This document shows, piece after piece, positions 39,428 through 47,585 of a DNA stretch of 64,000 nucleotides (its first letter is position 1; each line of letters starts with the position of its first letter). This stretch comes from Amycolatopsis suaedae (lineage in GTDB: Bacteria > Actinomycetota > Actinomycetes > Mycobacteriales > Pseudonocardiaceae). The DNA lies in contig NZ_SFCC01000010.1 in assembly GCF_004214935.1 (NCBI RefSeq), positions 124,001-188,000 of the forward strand. The letters run 5' to 3'. The notes below the pieces were generated by a model, which saw nothing but the letters and a program-made list of their open reading frames with translations, was not told the DNA's origin and did no database searches. The translations under genes were made by a program, and so were the position numbers.

Positions 39428-40243
39428 ATGGTCAGCATTGATGTACGCAACGCCTACGTCGACTTCCCCATCTTCGACGCCAAGACCCGCTCGCTGAAGA
39501 AGAAGGTCATCGGCAAGGTCGGCGGCAAGATCGGCACCGGCAGCCGGGTTCCGGTGATCGAGGCCCTGCGCGACGTGACCGTGTCGCTGAAGGAGGGCGA
39601 CCGGGTCGGTCTGGTCGGCCACAACGGCGCGGGCAAGTCCACGCTGCTGCGGCTGCTCTCGGGCATCTACGAGCCCACCCGCGGCTCGGCGCGGGTGGTC
39701 GGCAAGGTCGCCCCGGTGTTCGACCTCGGCGTCGGCATGGACCCGGAGATCTCCGGCCTCGAGAACATCATGATCCGCGGCCTGTTCCTGGGGATGACCC
39801 GCAAGGAGATGGAGAAGCGGGTCGACGACATCACCGAGTTCACCGAGCTCGGCGACTTCCTGCAGATGCCGCTGCGGACCTACTCGACGGGTATGCGGGT
39901 CCGCCTGGCACTGGGCATCGTGACCTCGATCGACCCCGAGATCCTCATCCTCGACGAGGGCATCGGCGCCGTGGACGCGGCGTTCATGGCCAAGGCACGC
40001 GACCGGCTCAAAGACCTGGTCCGCCGGTCCGGGCTGCTGGTGTTCGCCAACCACTCCGACGAGTTCCTGATGGAGTTCTGCGACTCGGCGATCTGGATGG
40101 ACAGCGGCAACGTCAAGCAGCAAGGCTCCCTGCGCGAGGTGCTCACCGCCTACAAGGGGCGGGACCCGTTCGAGCACCTGAGTGCCGAGACGCTGGCCCG
40201 CATCGGTGCGGCGCCCGCGATGAGCGGGAACGGTGGTGACTGA
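39428..40243 (+). CDS. wzt: Wzt, ATP-binding protein of the polysaccharide exporter (Rv3781-like)
   Basis: 271 residues. Walker A is GHNGAGKSTLLRLLSG, the ABC signature YSTGMRVRLALG and Walker B EILILDEGIGAVDAAF. The YSTGM variant signature is typical of Wzt/TagH polysaccharide exporters. There is no C-terminal carbohydrate-binding domain, so the protein is the short type that works with Wzm alone, as in mycobacterial galactan export. Lies between wzm and glfT1 with 3-bp gaps, clearly one operon. Confidence 0.94.
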   Translation: MVSIDVRNAYVDFPIFDAKTRSLKKKVIGKVGGKIGTGSRVPVIEALRDVTVSLKEGDRVGLVGHNGAGKSTLLRLLSGIYEPTRGSARVVGKVAPVFDLGVGMDPEISGLENIMIRGLFLGMTRKEMEKRVDDITEFTELGDFLQMPLRTYSTGMRVRLALGIVTSIDPEILILDEGIGAVDAAFMAKARDRLKDLVRRSGLLVFANHSDEFLMEFCDSAIWMDSGNVKQQGSLREVLTAYKGRDPFEHLSAETLARIGAAPAMSGNGGD

Positions 40244-40246
40244 CCG

Positions 40247-41167
40247 ATGACTGAGCGGCCGATGACCGAGCAGGGTCCGCTACCCGAGGGATCGGTGGTG
40301 GCCGTCGTGGTCACCCGGCACCGGCGGGACCTGCTCGCCGACTCCCTGAAGATCATCGCCGCGCAGACCCATCCGGTCACTCACCTGGTGGTGGTGGACA
40401 ACGGCCCCGACGAGCCGGCCCGTGAGGTCGTCGAGTCGTTCCCGCTGCCGTTCACCTACCTGCCCTCACACCACAACCTGGGCGGCGCCGGCGGGTTCGC
40501 CCTGGGCATGCTGCACGCGCTGGCGCTGGGCGCCGACTGGCTGTGGCTCGCCGACGACGACGGCAGGCCCGCCGACGAGACCGTGCTGGCCGTCCTGCTG
40601 GAGGAGGCCGAGAAGCGTCAGCTGGCCGAGGTCTCGCCGGTGGTGTCGAACATCGACAGCCCGGCCAAGCTGGCGTTCCCGCTGCGCAGGGGCCTGACCT
40701 GGAAGCGGTCGTCGGCCGAGCTCGGCGAGGACTTCCTGCCCGGAATCGCGTCACTGTTCAACGGTGCGCTGTTCCGAGCGTCGACGCTGGACGTCGTCGG
40801 CGTGCCGGACCTGCGGCTGTTCTTCCGCGGCGACGAGGTCGAGGTGCACCGCAGGCTGGTCCGCTCCGGGCTGCCGTTCGGCACCTCGCTCAAGGCCACC
40901 TACCTGCACCCCGACGGCTCCGACGAGTTCAAGCCGATGCTCGGCGGCCGGTTCCACGCGCAGGACCCGGAGAACGAGGTCAAGCGGTACTACACCTACC
41001 GCAACCGCGGCTACCTGCTGTCGCAGCCGGGGATGCGCAAGATCGGGGCGCTGGAGGTGTTCCGGTTCGGCCTGTACTTCGTGGCCGTGAAGCGGGACCC
41101 GAAGGCGTTCCTGCAGTGGCTGAAGCTGGTCCGGCAGGGTCAGCGGGAGAAGTTCTTCCGGTTCTAG
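40247..41167 (+). CDS. glfT1: GlfT1, initiating galactofuranosyltransferase (Rv3782-like)
   Basis: 306 residues, a GT2 enzyme: VVAVVVTRHRRDLLADSL, the nucleotide motif LVVVDNGPDE, NLGGAGGFALGMLHALA and the metal motif D103-D105 in WLADDDGRPAD. The FFRGDEVEVHRRL segment is characteristic of the galactofuranosyltransferases. GlfT1 adds the first two Galf residues to the decaprenyl-diphospho-GlcNAc-Rha acceptor. It is the last gene of wzm-wzt-glfT1, the same trio as in M. tuberculosis although in a different order, and is followed by a strong hairpin. Confidence 0.93.
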   Translation: MTERPMTEQGPLPEGSVVAVVVTRHRRDLLADSLKIIAAQTHPVTHLVVVDNGPDEPAREVVESFPLPFTYLPSHHNLGGAGGFALGMLHALALGADWLWLADDDGRPADETVLAVLLEEAEKRQLAEVSPVVSNIDSPAKLAFPLRRGLTWKRSSAELGEDFLPGIASLFNGALFRASTLDVVGVPDLRLFFRGDEVEVHRRLVRSGLPFGTSLKATYLHPDGSDEFKPMLGGRFHAQDPENEVKRYYTYRNRGYLLSQPGMRKIGALEVFRFGLYFVAVKRDPKAFLQWLKLVRQGQREKFFRF

Positions 41168-41174
41168 GCACACG

Positions 41175-41207
41175 AGAAGGGGCCCGCCTGCCTGGCGGGC
41201 CCCTTCT
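41175..41207. terminator. Bidirectional hairpin terminator between glfT1 and the PPE-like gene
   Basis: AGAAGGGGCCCGCC, loop TGCCT, GGCGGGCCCCTTCT is a perfect 14-bp stem between two convergent stop codons (41167 and 41223). It lacks a long T-run, as is common in this genome. Confidence 0.75.
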
Positions 41208-41222
41208 GCGCGTTCGGACGTT

Positions 41223-42674
41223 CTACTCGCCGATGACCGGGGGCGCGGTGCGCTGGTCGGTCCCGAAGATCTCGTCGGGGTCACCCTCGACGAGGAACGC
41301 GGGCCTGGTGTGCTCCTCGTCCTCGCTGCCCTGGCCACCACGGCCGGCGCCACCCATGCCGCCCATGCCCGCGCCCATGCCACCCGGGCCGCGGCCACCG
41401 GCGCCCATGCCGCGGCCGGCAGCGGCCTCGGCCGCACCGACACCGCCGGGCTTGGCGACGCCCGAAGCGGCACCCGAGGCGGAGCCACCGCCACCGGGCA
41501 TCCCCGCACCACCGCCCGGGCCGAAACCGCCGCGGCCGATCTTGCTCTGGTAGTTCTCCGGGCCGGACATGGCCATGCCACCCATCGGGCCCATCGGCAT
41601 GGCACCCATCGGCATCCCGCTGGTGCTCGGCGGGGGCCCGCCGGTCGGCATGCCGGCAGGCGGCCGGTAACCGGCAGGCGCGGTGCCCACGGGCACGGTG
41701 CCCGAACCGGTCTGCGACCCCGGACCGCTCGGCGTGGAGCCGCCACCGTCGTTGCCGCCGCCACCGGGCATCGAACCGCCGCCGCCCGGCATGCCTCCGC
41801 CGTAGCCGGAGCTGCCCGTGCCGCCGTTGCCACCGTTCTCGTCCGGCAGCCGGTACTTGCCGTCGATCTGGTTGCCGTCGAAACCGCCGTCGTCACCACC
41901 GGACCCGGCGGCGTTGAACTTCGGCGGCTCGGCGAACACCGGCTGCTTGGAGGCCGCTTCGTAGAGCTCGTTGTCGTACGTGGTCATCACCTGCGCCGCG
42001 TCCGCGTGCGCCTGCTTGTTGGCCTTGTACGTCTCCAGCGTCTCCTTGATGTTGCCGGCGAAGTCGAAGGGGTTCTGCTTCCACTTGTCGATCTCGGACT
42101 GCCAGTTGAACGGGACCTCCTCCGGCATCCCGTTCTTGGCCCGGCCGGCGGCGTCGGACTGCTGGTACATCGTCTCCGAAGCCAGCTTGGCGTTGTCGCC
42201 GTTGGTGTCGGCCCACTTGGCGAGGTTGGCGAAGTACCCGCGGGCGTTCTCGCCCGCGTTGCCCTCCCAGGCGCCCTTGGACTTGTTGACCGCCTCGGTC
42301 AGCTGGTCGGCGAAGTCCTTGAAGTCCAGGTGGAGCTTGTGGTACGCGTCCGACACCCCGACGATCTGCTGCGTGTCCAGGTTGTCGTTGACGTACTTCG
42401 TCATCTGGGCGTGGGAGTGGCCGGGGTAGTTCTCGCCGGACGGCTTGAGGCCCTCGATGAACTGGACGCCCTTGGCGTCGGAGAGGTCCTTGACGTTCTT
42501 CTCGCCCATCTGGTCGGCCTGCTGGGACGCGGCCTGGCGGGCCACGAAGTCCTGCATGAAGCCGAGAAGCCAGGCGTCCTGCGGCGTGTTCGACGACGCG
42601 ACGTCCTGCAGGTACTGGTCCCGCGCCGACGGCGACAGCCGTTCGAACTCCTGCTGCGTGAGCTGCTTGGTCAT
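41223..42674 (-). CDS. PPE/WXG-type protein of a type VII secretion locus
   Basis: 483 residues from ATG 42674 with GGGAG upstream. The N-terminal 250 residues are helical and contain a W-x-G in KGAWEGNAGENARGYFANL, the turn between two helices of WXG100 or PPE proteins. Then comes a Gly/Met/Pro-rich low-complexity region and a conserved acidic end (FLVEGDPDEIFGTDQRTAPP). This tail is common to type VII associated proteins in Pseudonocardiaceae. No signal peptide, as expected for ESX substrates. Last gene of the espG operon; probably a secreted or wall-associated structural substrate. Confidence 0.78.
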   Translation of the reverse strand: MTKQLTQQEFERLSPSARDQYLQDVASSNTPQDAWLLGFMQDFVARQAASQQADQMGEKNVKDLSDAKGVQFIEGLKPSGENYPGHSHAQMTKYVNDNLDTQQIVGVSDAYHKLHLDFKDFADQLTEAVNKSKGAWEGNAGENARGYFANLAKWADTNGDNAKLASETMYQQSDAAGRAKNGMPEEVPFNWQSEIDKWKQNPFDFAGNIKETLETYKANKQAHADAAQVMTTYDNELYEAASKQPVFAEPPKFNAAGSGGDDGGFDGNQIDGKYRLPDENGGNGGTGSSGYGGGMPGGGGSMPGGGGNDGGGSTPSGPGSQTGSGTVPVGTAPAGYRPPAGMPTGGPPPSTSGMPMGAMPMGPMGGMAMSGPENYQSKIGRGGFGPGGGAGMPGGGGSASGAASGVAKPGGVGAAEAAAGRGMGAGGRGPGGMGAGMGGMGGAGRGGQGSEDEEHTRPAFLVEGDPDEIFGTDQRTAPPVIGE

Positions 42675-42684
42675 CTGAACTCCC

Positions 42685-43251
42685 TCACCCCTTCGGAAGT
42701 TTCGCCTCGACGATGCCGGCCACCTGCTCGGCCACCGGGCAGACCTCGTTCTCGTCTCCGATGGCGACCGACACGTCGACCCTGGACGTGGGGGTCACCT
42801 CGATCGCGAAGAAGCATCCACCGTCGCTGTAGGCCCGCACGGCACGGCGGTCCTTGATCTTGCCGGTCTTCTTGTTCGCCTGCTGGACCTCGTCGATGCC
42901 CTGCGTGTCACGAATGGCGATCCCGAGATCGGTGTCGCTGGCCCGGTCGTAGTCGCACACTCGGGCGCCGCCCTTGTTGCCTTCCTTGCCCGGCTCGAAC
43001 TGGCCGACCGGCGCGAGGTCGGCCGCGGTGACCAGCTCACAGGGCTTCAGCGCCGCGGTGGGCGAGTCGCCACCGGGTGCCGGGCTGCTCGACTCCGCCG
43101 GTGAGCTGGCGCCGGTGGACGGCTGGGCACTGCCGGGCGCGGGCTTGGCGGTGCCGTCGACCGACGAGCAACCGCCGACGGCGAGCGCGCCGGCCGCGGC
43201 CAGCACCAGCAGTGTCGATGTCCGCTTCATGCGCTGAGCAACCGTCCTCAC
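42685..43251 (-). CDS. DUF3558 lipoprotein
   Basis: 188 residues from GTG 43251, overlapping the upstream stop (GTGA); ATG 43230 is a possible shorter start. A lipoprotein signal ends at C28 in LAAAGALAVGGCSS. A Ser/Pro-rich spacer is followed by the DUF3558 domain with paired cysteines (KPCELVTAADLAPVG, ARVCDYDR, GGCFFAIEV, NEVCPVAEQV). Function is unknown; DUF3558 genes are often found next to EspG/PPE-type genes in this family. Anchored to the outer face of the membrane. Confidence 0.85.
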   Translation of the reverse strand: MRTVAQRMKRTSTLLVLAAAGALAVGGCSSVDGTAKPAPGSAQPSTGASSPAESSSPAPGGDSPTAALKPCELVTAADLAPVGQFEPGKEGNKGGARVCDYDRASDTDLGIAIRDTQGIDEVQQANKKTGKIKDRRAVRAYSDGGCFFAIEVTPTSRVDVSVAIGDENEVCPVAEQVAGIVEAKLPKG

Positions 43252-43718
43252 GCCTGGACGACCTGCGGCGACTTCATCGCCGCCCGGATCGCGTCCTCGT
43301 TGTCGCCGTACTTGCCCGACGCCCGCAGCAACGCGAAGTGCGCGTCGTCGAGCACCTGGCTGAAGTGCTGGAGCACCTGCTTCACCGAGCCGACCTCGCC
43401 GGCGCCGCCCTTCTGGTTGTGCTGCGCCACGGTCTGGCCGTAGGCGTGGCTGCCCAGTTTGGGAGCCTCGGCGACGTACTGGACGTCCCGGAAGGTCTTG
43501 TCCACCTTGTCCTTCATGGTGGTGAGTGCCTTCACCAGGTCGGGAATGGCGTCCGGGTCGATCTTGAAGCCGCCGTTCTTCGCGGCCTCGACCAGCTTCT
43601 TCGCCTCACCGGCGGTGGCCGCGACCTGCTTGCTCAGGTTGCTGTCGAACGCCGCCGCGCCACCCGGCATCACCGGTGGCGCCGAAGACTGACCCGGATC
43701 CTCCTGGAACACCGGCAT
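43248..43718 (-). CDS. Small helical type VII associated protein (WXG100-like)
   Basis: 156 residues from ATG 43718. Helices VAATAGEAKKLVEAAKNGGF and DLVKALTTMKDKVDKTFRDV, then a C-terminal helix with HFSQVLDDAHFALLRASGKY. No cysteine and no membrane segment. The length and helical hairpin suit an Esx or PE-like partner of the PPE-like protein encoded two genes downstream, but the W-x-G motif is not present. Co-transcribed with espG and the DUF3558 gene. Confidence 0.65.
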   Translation of the reverse strand: MPVFQEDPGQSSAPPVMPGGAAAFDSNLSKQVAATAGEAKKLVEAAKNGGFKIDPDAIPDLVKALTTMKDKVDKTFRDVQYVAEAPKLGSHAYGQTVAQHNQKGGAGEVGSVKQVLQHFSQVLDDAHFALLRASGKYGDNEDAIRAAMKSPQVVQA

Positions 43719-43813
43719 CGCTGCTCGCCCTCCCTCAGTGGCTGTCCGCGCGCATTCTACGTCGGCCACCCACTATGACGGTTCGCCCGTGCGAACGGTT
43801 CCCCAGGAGTGCG

Positions 43814-44599
43814 CTAGGACAGGTAGCGCTCGACCTGGCTGTACAGCTGCTGGCCGATACGGGCGTTGTCGGCGGGGGCGTAGGTCACCCACTGCTGTCC
43901 GTCCTCGGCGTCACGCATGGTGACGAGGTAGCGGCCGTCCTCGTTGTCGAACCAGGCCAGCGGGCTCATGTCGACCTCGGCGCCCCGGTCGTCACGGACA
44001 AACGCGGTGAACTGGCCGATCCGCAGCTTCGGCTTCTCGAAGATCCGCTCGATGGCTCGCATCTGGCTGGACACCGACGACTGCGACCTGGGGCCGGACA
44101 CTCCCGCGAACGGGTCGTAGCTGTCCTCCTGCCGGTGCCGGGGCTTCGGCTTGCGGGACGGGCGCGCGACGGTCACCGACTGGCCGGGGCCCGGCGAGGT
44201 GAGCGGCAGCAGGTCGACGATGGCCGGGACGATGCCGGTCGGCCGGACCTCCTCGAAGACCAGCATGTTGTCCTTCTGCTGGACGAGCACGGCGAACTGC
44301 CGGTCGGCGGCGACCCTGGCGAACAGCGGCTTTCCGTCGTCCAGCTCGCCGGCGGCGACGATGGCGACCGGGGAGGCGACGAACGTCCGCAGCGCCACCT
44401 CGGCGTCCGGGTCGAGACGGCCGCGGAACATCAGGCCGCGGGAGTCGAGGTCGCGGTAGACGGCGTCGCGGATCGCGGCGCGCTGCTCGTGGGTGGTCCC
44501 GAGATGCGGCACCTCGAACGGGAACGGCGCGGGGCCGAGCTTGCCGAGGTCCAGCAGGATGTCCACCGCCGCCAGCGACAGCGAGAACGAGTGCGCCAT
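43814..44599 (-). CDS. espG: EspG-family ESX secretion chaperone
   Basis: 261 residues from ATG 44599 preceded by GGGGGAG. The fold is indicated by FSLSLAAVDILLDLGKLGP at the start, GLMFRGRLDPDAEVALRTF, a central beta region (ADRQFAVLVQQKDNMLVFEE) and RGAEVDMSPLAWFDNEDGRY. EspG proteins bind PE-PPE pairs in the cytoplasm and keep them soluble for the type VII channel. This one heads a four-gene operon ending in the PPE-like gene, its likely client. No ESX channel gene is in the window. Confidence 0.88.
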   Translation of the reverse strand: MAHSFSLSLAAVDILLDLGKLGPAPFPFEVPHLGTTHEQRAAIRDAVYRDLDSRGLMFRGRLDPDAEVALRTFVASPVAIVAAGELDDGKPLFARVAADRQFAVLVQQKDNMLVFEEVRPTGIVPAIVDLLPLTSPGPGQSVTVARPSRKPKPRHRQEDSYDPFAGVSGPRSQSSVSSQMRAIERIFEKPKLRIGQFTAFVRDDRGAEVDMSPLAWFDNEDGRYLVTMRDAEDGQQWVTYAPADNARIGQQLYSQVERYLS

Positions 44600-44707
44600 C
44601 TGCTCCCCCCTGGGCCCGTGTCAGCGTGTGACTGAACGTTATCCGCAGGCTGCGCTGTCAGCGAACCGGGGTTGTCCACCGTGGGCGGGTGCGCTGTCCT
44701 GGGGATC

Positions 44708-44950
44708 ATGAGCGACACCAAGCCGGTCCTGGTCCTGCATCTCGCCGCAGCGCACGAACCGCTGTTCTTCGCGCTGAACGAGGACGACGTCGACGAGCTG
44801 GACAAGAAACTGCACCTGATGCTGGACCACCGCTCCGTCGAGGCGGTGACCACCAAGGAGGGCGCCACCGTCCACATCAACTTCTCGCACGTGGCCGTCG
44901 CCTACATCGACGACCTGCAGCGGCGCAGCAAGGTGTTCGGTCTGCGCTGA
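44708..44950 (+). CDS. Conserved small protein, unknown function
   Basis: 80 residues from ATG 44708. Predicted alpha/beta mix: VLVLHLAAAHEPLFFALNED, then DVDELDKKLHLMLDHRSVEA and beta strands VTTKEGATVHINFSHVAVAY. No membrane segment. I do not recognise the family. It stands alone, divergent from the espG operon and convergent with glfT2 across a strong terminator. The long neighbouring frames in other phases are artefacts of GC bias. Confidence 0.7.
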   Translation: MSDTKPVLVLHLAAAHEPLFFALNEDDVDELDKKLHLMLDHRSVEAVTTKEGATVHINFSHVAVAYIDDLQRRSKVFGLR

Positions 44951-44962
44951 CCAGGGAAAACA

Positions 44963-45003
44963 AAAGGCGCTTTCACTCCACGGGGTGAAGTGAAAGCGCC
45001 TTT
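44963..45003. terminator. Bidirectional rho-independent terminator before glfT2
   Basis: AAAGGCGCTTTCACT (44963-44977), an 11-base loop, AGTGAAAGCGCCTTT (44989-45003): a 15-bp perfect stem with A and T runs at the ends. It serves both the small gene at 44708 and the convergent glfT2. Confidence 0.92.
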
Positions 45004-45013
45004 CGGCAGCAGG

Positions 45014-46969
45014 TCAGAGCTCGTAGAGCCGCTTCCAGTTCTCCCGGCTGGTGAGCTCGGGCATGGCGCGGCGGTACTGCTCCTGCACCGCCGGGCCCTC
45101 CTTGCGCAGCCGGGCGATCAGCTTCGCGCCACGCTTGGCCAGGCGGAACATCTCCTCCCGGTCGTACTTGCGCAGCCGCACGCCCTCCTGCGACATGTCG
45201 GTCACGACGGCCGTGTCGAACAGCGACACGTGCCACCAGTAGGCCTCGTCGGCGGGGATCTGGCCCAGCGCGTGCCGGTGCCTGCCCAGCGCCCGGTCGA
45301 TGACCCGCTTGATCAGCACCGCACGCTGCATGCTGGGCCGTGGCGCGGCGTTGATGATGCCGATGTCGTTGGACGGGATGCCGGGCACCTCGGTGGCGTC
45401 GTACTTCTTCGCCTCCGGGTACCGGGCCCGGATCTCCCGGATCTCCTTCATCGCGGCGACGCCGCCGTCACGCAGGATCTCCGGCCCCTCCAGGAAGTCC
45501 TCCAGGGCCTTGAGCAGGGTCGCGGTCAGCGCGTACTGCATCCCGAGCAGGTAACGGGCCATGTGGCCGAGCAGCGTCTTGGTGAGCACGTTCAGGTCGA
45601 ACGGGCTGTGCAACGCCGCGGTGATCATGGCGTTACGCAGGTTGAAGTAGCGGTGCCACTCGTCCCAGTCCTTCCAGTGGAAGTCGGCGTGCCACACGCC
45701 GGCACCGGGCAGGGTGACGGTCGGGAACCCGTTCGCGCGGGCCCGGTAGCCGTACTCCTGGTCGTCCCACTGGAAGAAGAACGGCAGCGGGTAACCGCAG
45801 GCCTTGACCACCTCGTACGGGATGAGGCAGGACCACCAGCCGTTGTAGGCGGCGTCGATCCGGCGCTCCTGCCGGTTGGGCTTGCCGGTCTCCTCGTCGA
45901 AGCCGAGCAGGTCGGCGGTGTCCAGGCTGTGCTTGACGACCTGCCCGGTCTCCAGCCGGTTGAGGTCGGCGTACTCGGCGCCGCGGTGCAGCTGGTGCGG
46001 GTGCAGCAGGTTGAGCATCTGCCCGCCGACGATGATCGGGTTCGCCGTCTTGTTGGAGAACGCCGTCATCCGGATGATCAGGTCCGGCTCCAGCAGCACG
46101 TCGTCGTCCATGAACAGGACGTTCGCGTGCTCGGTCTCGGTGTGCCCGGCCACCTCGTACAGGCCGCGGGTGAACCCGCCTGCACCGCCGAGGTTGGGCT
46201 GGATGATGTAGTGCAGCCGGTCGCCGAGGTCCTTGGCGACCTGCTCGAAGCCGTCCCGGCTCTCGACGCGGTCGGTGCCCTGGTCGGCGACGTAGATGGC
46301 GTCCAGGGTCTCCAGCGAGGACAGGTCACCGGCCAGCGCCTGCAGGTTGGCCAGGCAGTCGTCGGCGCGGTTCATCGTGCAGATGGTCACCGCGGTCGGG
46401 CGGATGCGCTCCGGCGGCTCGACGGTCCAGCGGACCTTCTCGACGACCAGGTCCTGGCCCTGCGAGGTGACCAGGTCCAGCCACAGGGCGCCGCCGTCGA
46501 AGAACTTGTCGATCTTGGCTTCCATGGTGACGGTGGCCTGGTTCAGGCCCTCGACCCGCTGGCTGGCCACCATGCGCGGCTCGCCCTCGATGTCCGAGGC
46601 GCTCACCGACAGGTGCCCGGAGCCGGTCACGACGGCCTCGACCCGCACCTCGCGCACGACCGTCCACCGCTGCCAGTAGCTGGCCGGGAAGCGCCCGAAG
46701 TAGGTGTTGCACGACACCTGCGCGTTCTCGGCCAGAGTGATGCCGTCCCGGCGCCGGGTGACGATCCCGGCGATGACCTCGGCGTAGAGCCCCTCGGGGA
46801 CGAGGTCGGACGGGCCGGAGAACAGGCCGCGCTGCGCGAGCAGGCGACCCTGCGGCGCGCGCTCGGAGAACGTCGTGTCGTCGTGTGCCTCGAGGGTCGG
46901 GCTCACGGGCTGTTCCTTGACCACCACTCCACCAGCCTGTCCGGTTGCCGCTGCTGCCTTACCGGGCAT
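45014..46969 (-). CDS. glfT2: GlfT2, polymerising galactofuranosyltransferase (Rv3808c-like)
   Basis: 651 residues. An N-terminal beta-sandwich (about 60-190) is followed by a GT-A domain and a helical C-terminus. The metal motif is D288-D290 in VLFMDDDVLLEPD; W401-D403 in FFFQWDDQEYGYR and H427 in GVWHADFHWKDW are the acceptor and metal residues known from M. tuberculosis GlfT2. It extends the galactan with alternating beta-1,5 and beta-1,6 Galf residues from UDP-Galf. It lies 78 bp after the GtrA gene, with a small palindrome between. The start is uncertain by up to 15 residues. Confidence 0.95.
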   Translation of the reverse strand: MPGKAAAATGQAGGVVVKEQPVSPTLEAHDDTTFSERAPQGRLLAQRGLFSGPSDLVPEGLYAEVIAGIVTRRRDGITLAENAQVSCNTYFGRFPASYWQRWTVVREVRVEAVVTGSGHLSVSASDIEGEPRMVASQRVEGLNQATVTMEAKIDKFFDGGALWLDLVTSQGQDLVVEKVRWTVEPPERIRPTAVTICTMNRADDCLANLQALAGDLSSLETLDAIYVADQGTDRVESRDGFEQVAKDLGDRLHYIIQPNLGGAGGFTRGLYEVAGHTETEHANVLFMDDDVLLEPDLIIRMTAFSNKTANPIIVGGQMLNLLHPHQLHRGAEYADLNRLETGQVVKHSLDTADLLGFDEETGKPNRQERRIDAAYNGWWSCLIPYEVVKACGYPLPFFFQWDDQEYGYRARANGFPTVTLPGAGVWHADFHWKDWDEWHRYFNLRNAMITAALHSPFDLNVLTKTLLGHMARYLLGMQYALTATLLKALEDFLEGPEILRDGGVAAMKEIREIRARYPEAKKYDATEVPGIPSNDIGIINAAPRPSMQRAVLIKRVIDRALGRHRHALGQIPADEAYWWHVSLFDTAVVTDMSQEGVRLRKYDREEMFRLAKRGAKLIARLRKEGPAVQEQYRRAMPELTSRENWKRLYEL

Positions 46970-47026
46970 TGAACCTCAATCCTCCAAGGGGGCTAAGAAC
47001 ACGCGGCCACAAACTACAGCCCGTTC

Positions 47027-47045
47027 CTGTGAACTGTTCACAGGA
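47027..47045. promoter_or_regulatory. Perfect CCTGTGAAC-T-GTTCACAGG palindrome between gtrA and glfT2
   Basis: A 9+1+9 palindrome lies two bases beyond the GtrA stop codon and 58 bp upstream of the glfT2 start. It is a candidate operator or processing hairpin. The spacing is wrong for a LexA box (GAAC-n4-GTTC). Confidence 0.4.
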
Positions 47046-47047
47046 GG

Positions 47048-47491
47048 TCATGCGTCGTGCCGCTCGCGGAAGATGACCCACTTAAGCATTACGAAATTGA
47101 TGGTGGTCGCGGTTGCCTGCGCGACCGCCCAAGCTACGGCGAACTCCCAGCGGAACTCCGGGAGCAGGGCCAAGGCCAGCGCGTTGGTCCCCACGTTGAC
47201 GAAGAACGTCACCGTGTAGAGCAGGGCGAACCCACCTGCCTGGCTCGCGGTGCCGTTGTTGCCGGCGGCGAACGTGAAGCGGCGGTTGAGGAAGTACGCG
47301 GTGGTGGTACCGGCGATGAAGGCCAGCGCCTTGGCGAAGTGCACCCAGAGGCCGGTCTGCAGCAGCAGCCAGTAGCTTCCGAGGTCCACCAGCGCGCAGA
47401 AGCCGCCGATGAGGACGAACCGCAGGAGTTGGCCGAGCAGCCCCGGCGAGGCCGGGCGTCCTACGCCCGCTTCCGGCTCGGTCGTCACCAC
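47048..47491 (-). CDS. GtrA-family membrane protein (Rv3789-like)
   Basis: 147 residues from GTG 47491 with four transmembrane helices (LLRFVLIGGFCALVDLGSYW, ALAFIAGTTTAYFLNRRFTF, FALLYTVTFFVNVGTNALAL and AVAWAVAQATATTINFVMLK). FLNRRFTF and LKWVIFRER are typical GtrA signatures. The homologue Rv3789 next to dprE1 in M. tuberculosis has been linked to decaprenyl-phosphoryl-arabinose flipping or to anchoring arabinogalactan enzymes. Divergent from dprE1 with 94 bp between starts, matching the mycobacterial arrangement. Confidence 0.9.
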   Translation of the reverse strand: MVTTEPEAGVGRPASPGLLGQLLRFVLIGGFCALVDLGSYWLLLQTGLWVHFAKALAFIAGTTTAYFLNRRFTFAAGNNGTASQAGGFALLYTVTFFVNVGTNALALALLPEFRWEFAVAWAVAQATATTINFVMLKWVIFRERHDA

Positions 47492-47585
47492 GTCACTACC
47501 TCATCGACCAGGGGTCCGTTTACCGGGGCAAGTGTACGAGTGGCGTGCCCGGGTGGCGCCGTCGGGCGGTGGCTACCCTGGTCGG

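Noticed and set aside
47027..47045. LexA box
   Set aside because: Spacing between GAAC and GTTC is one base, not four.
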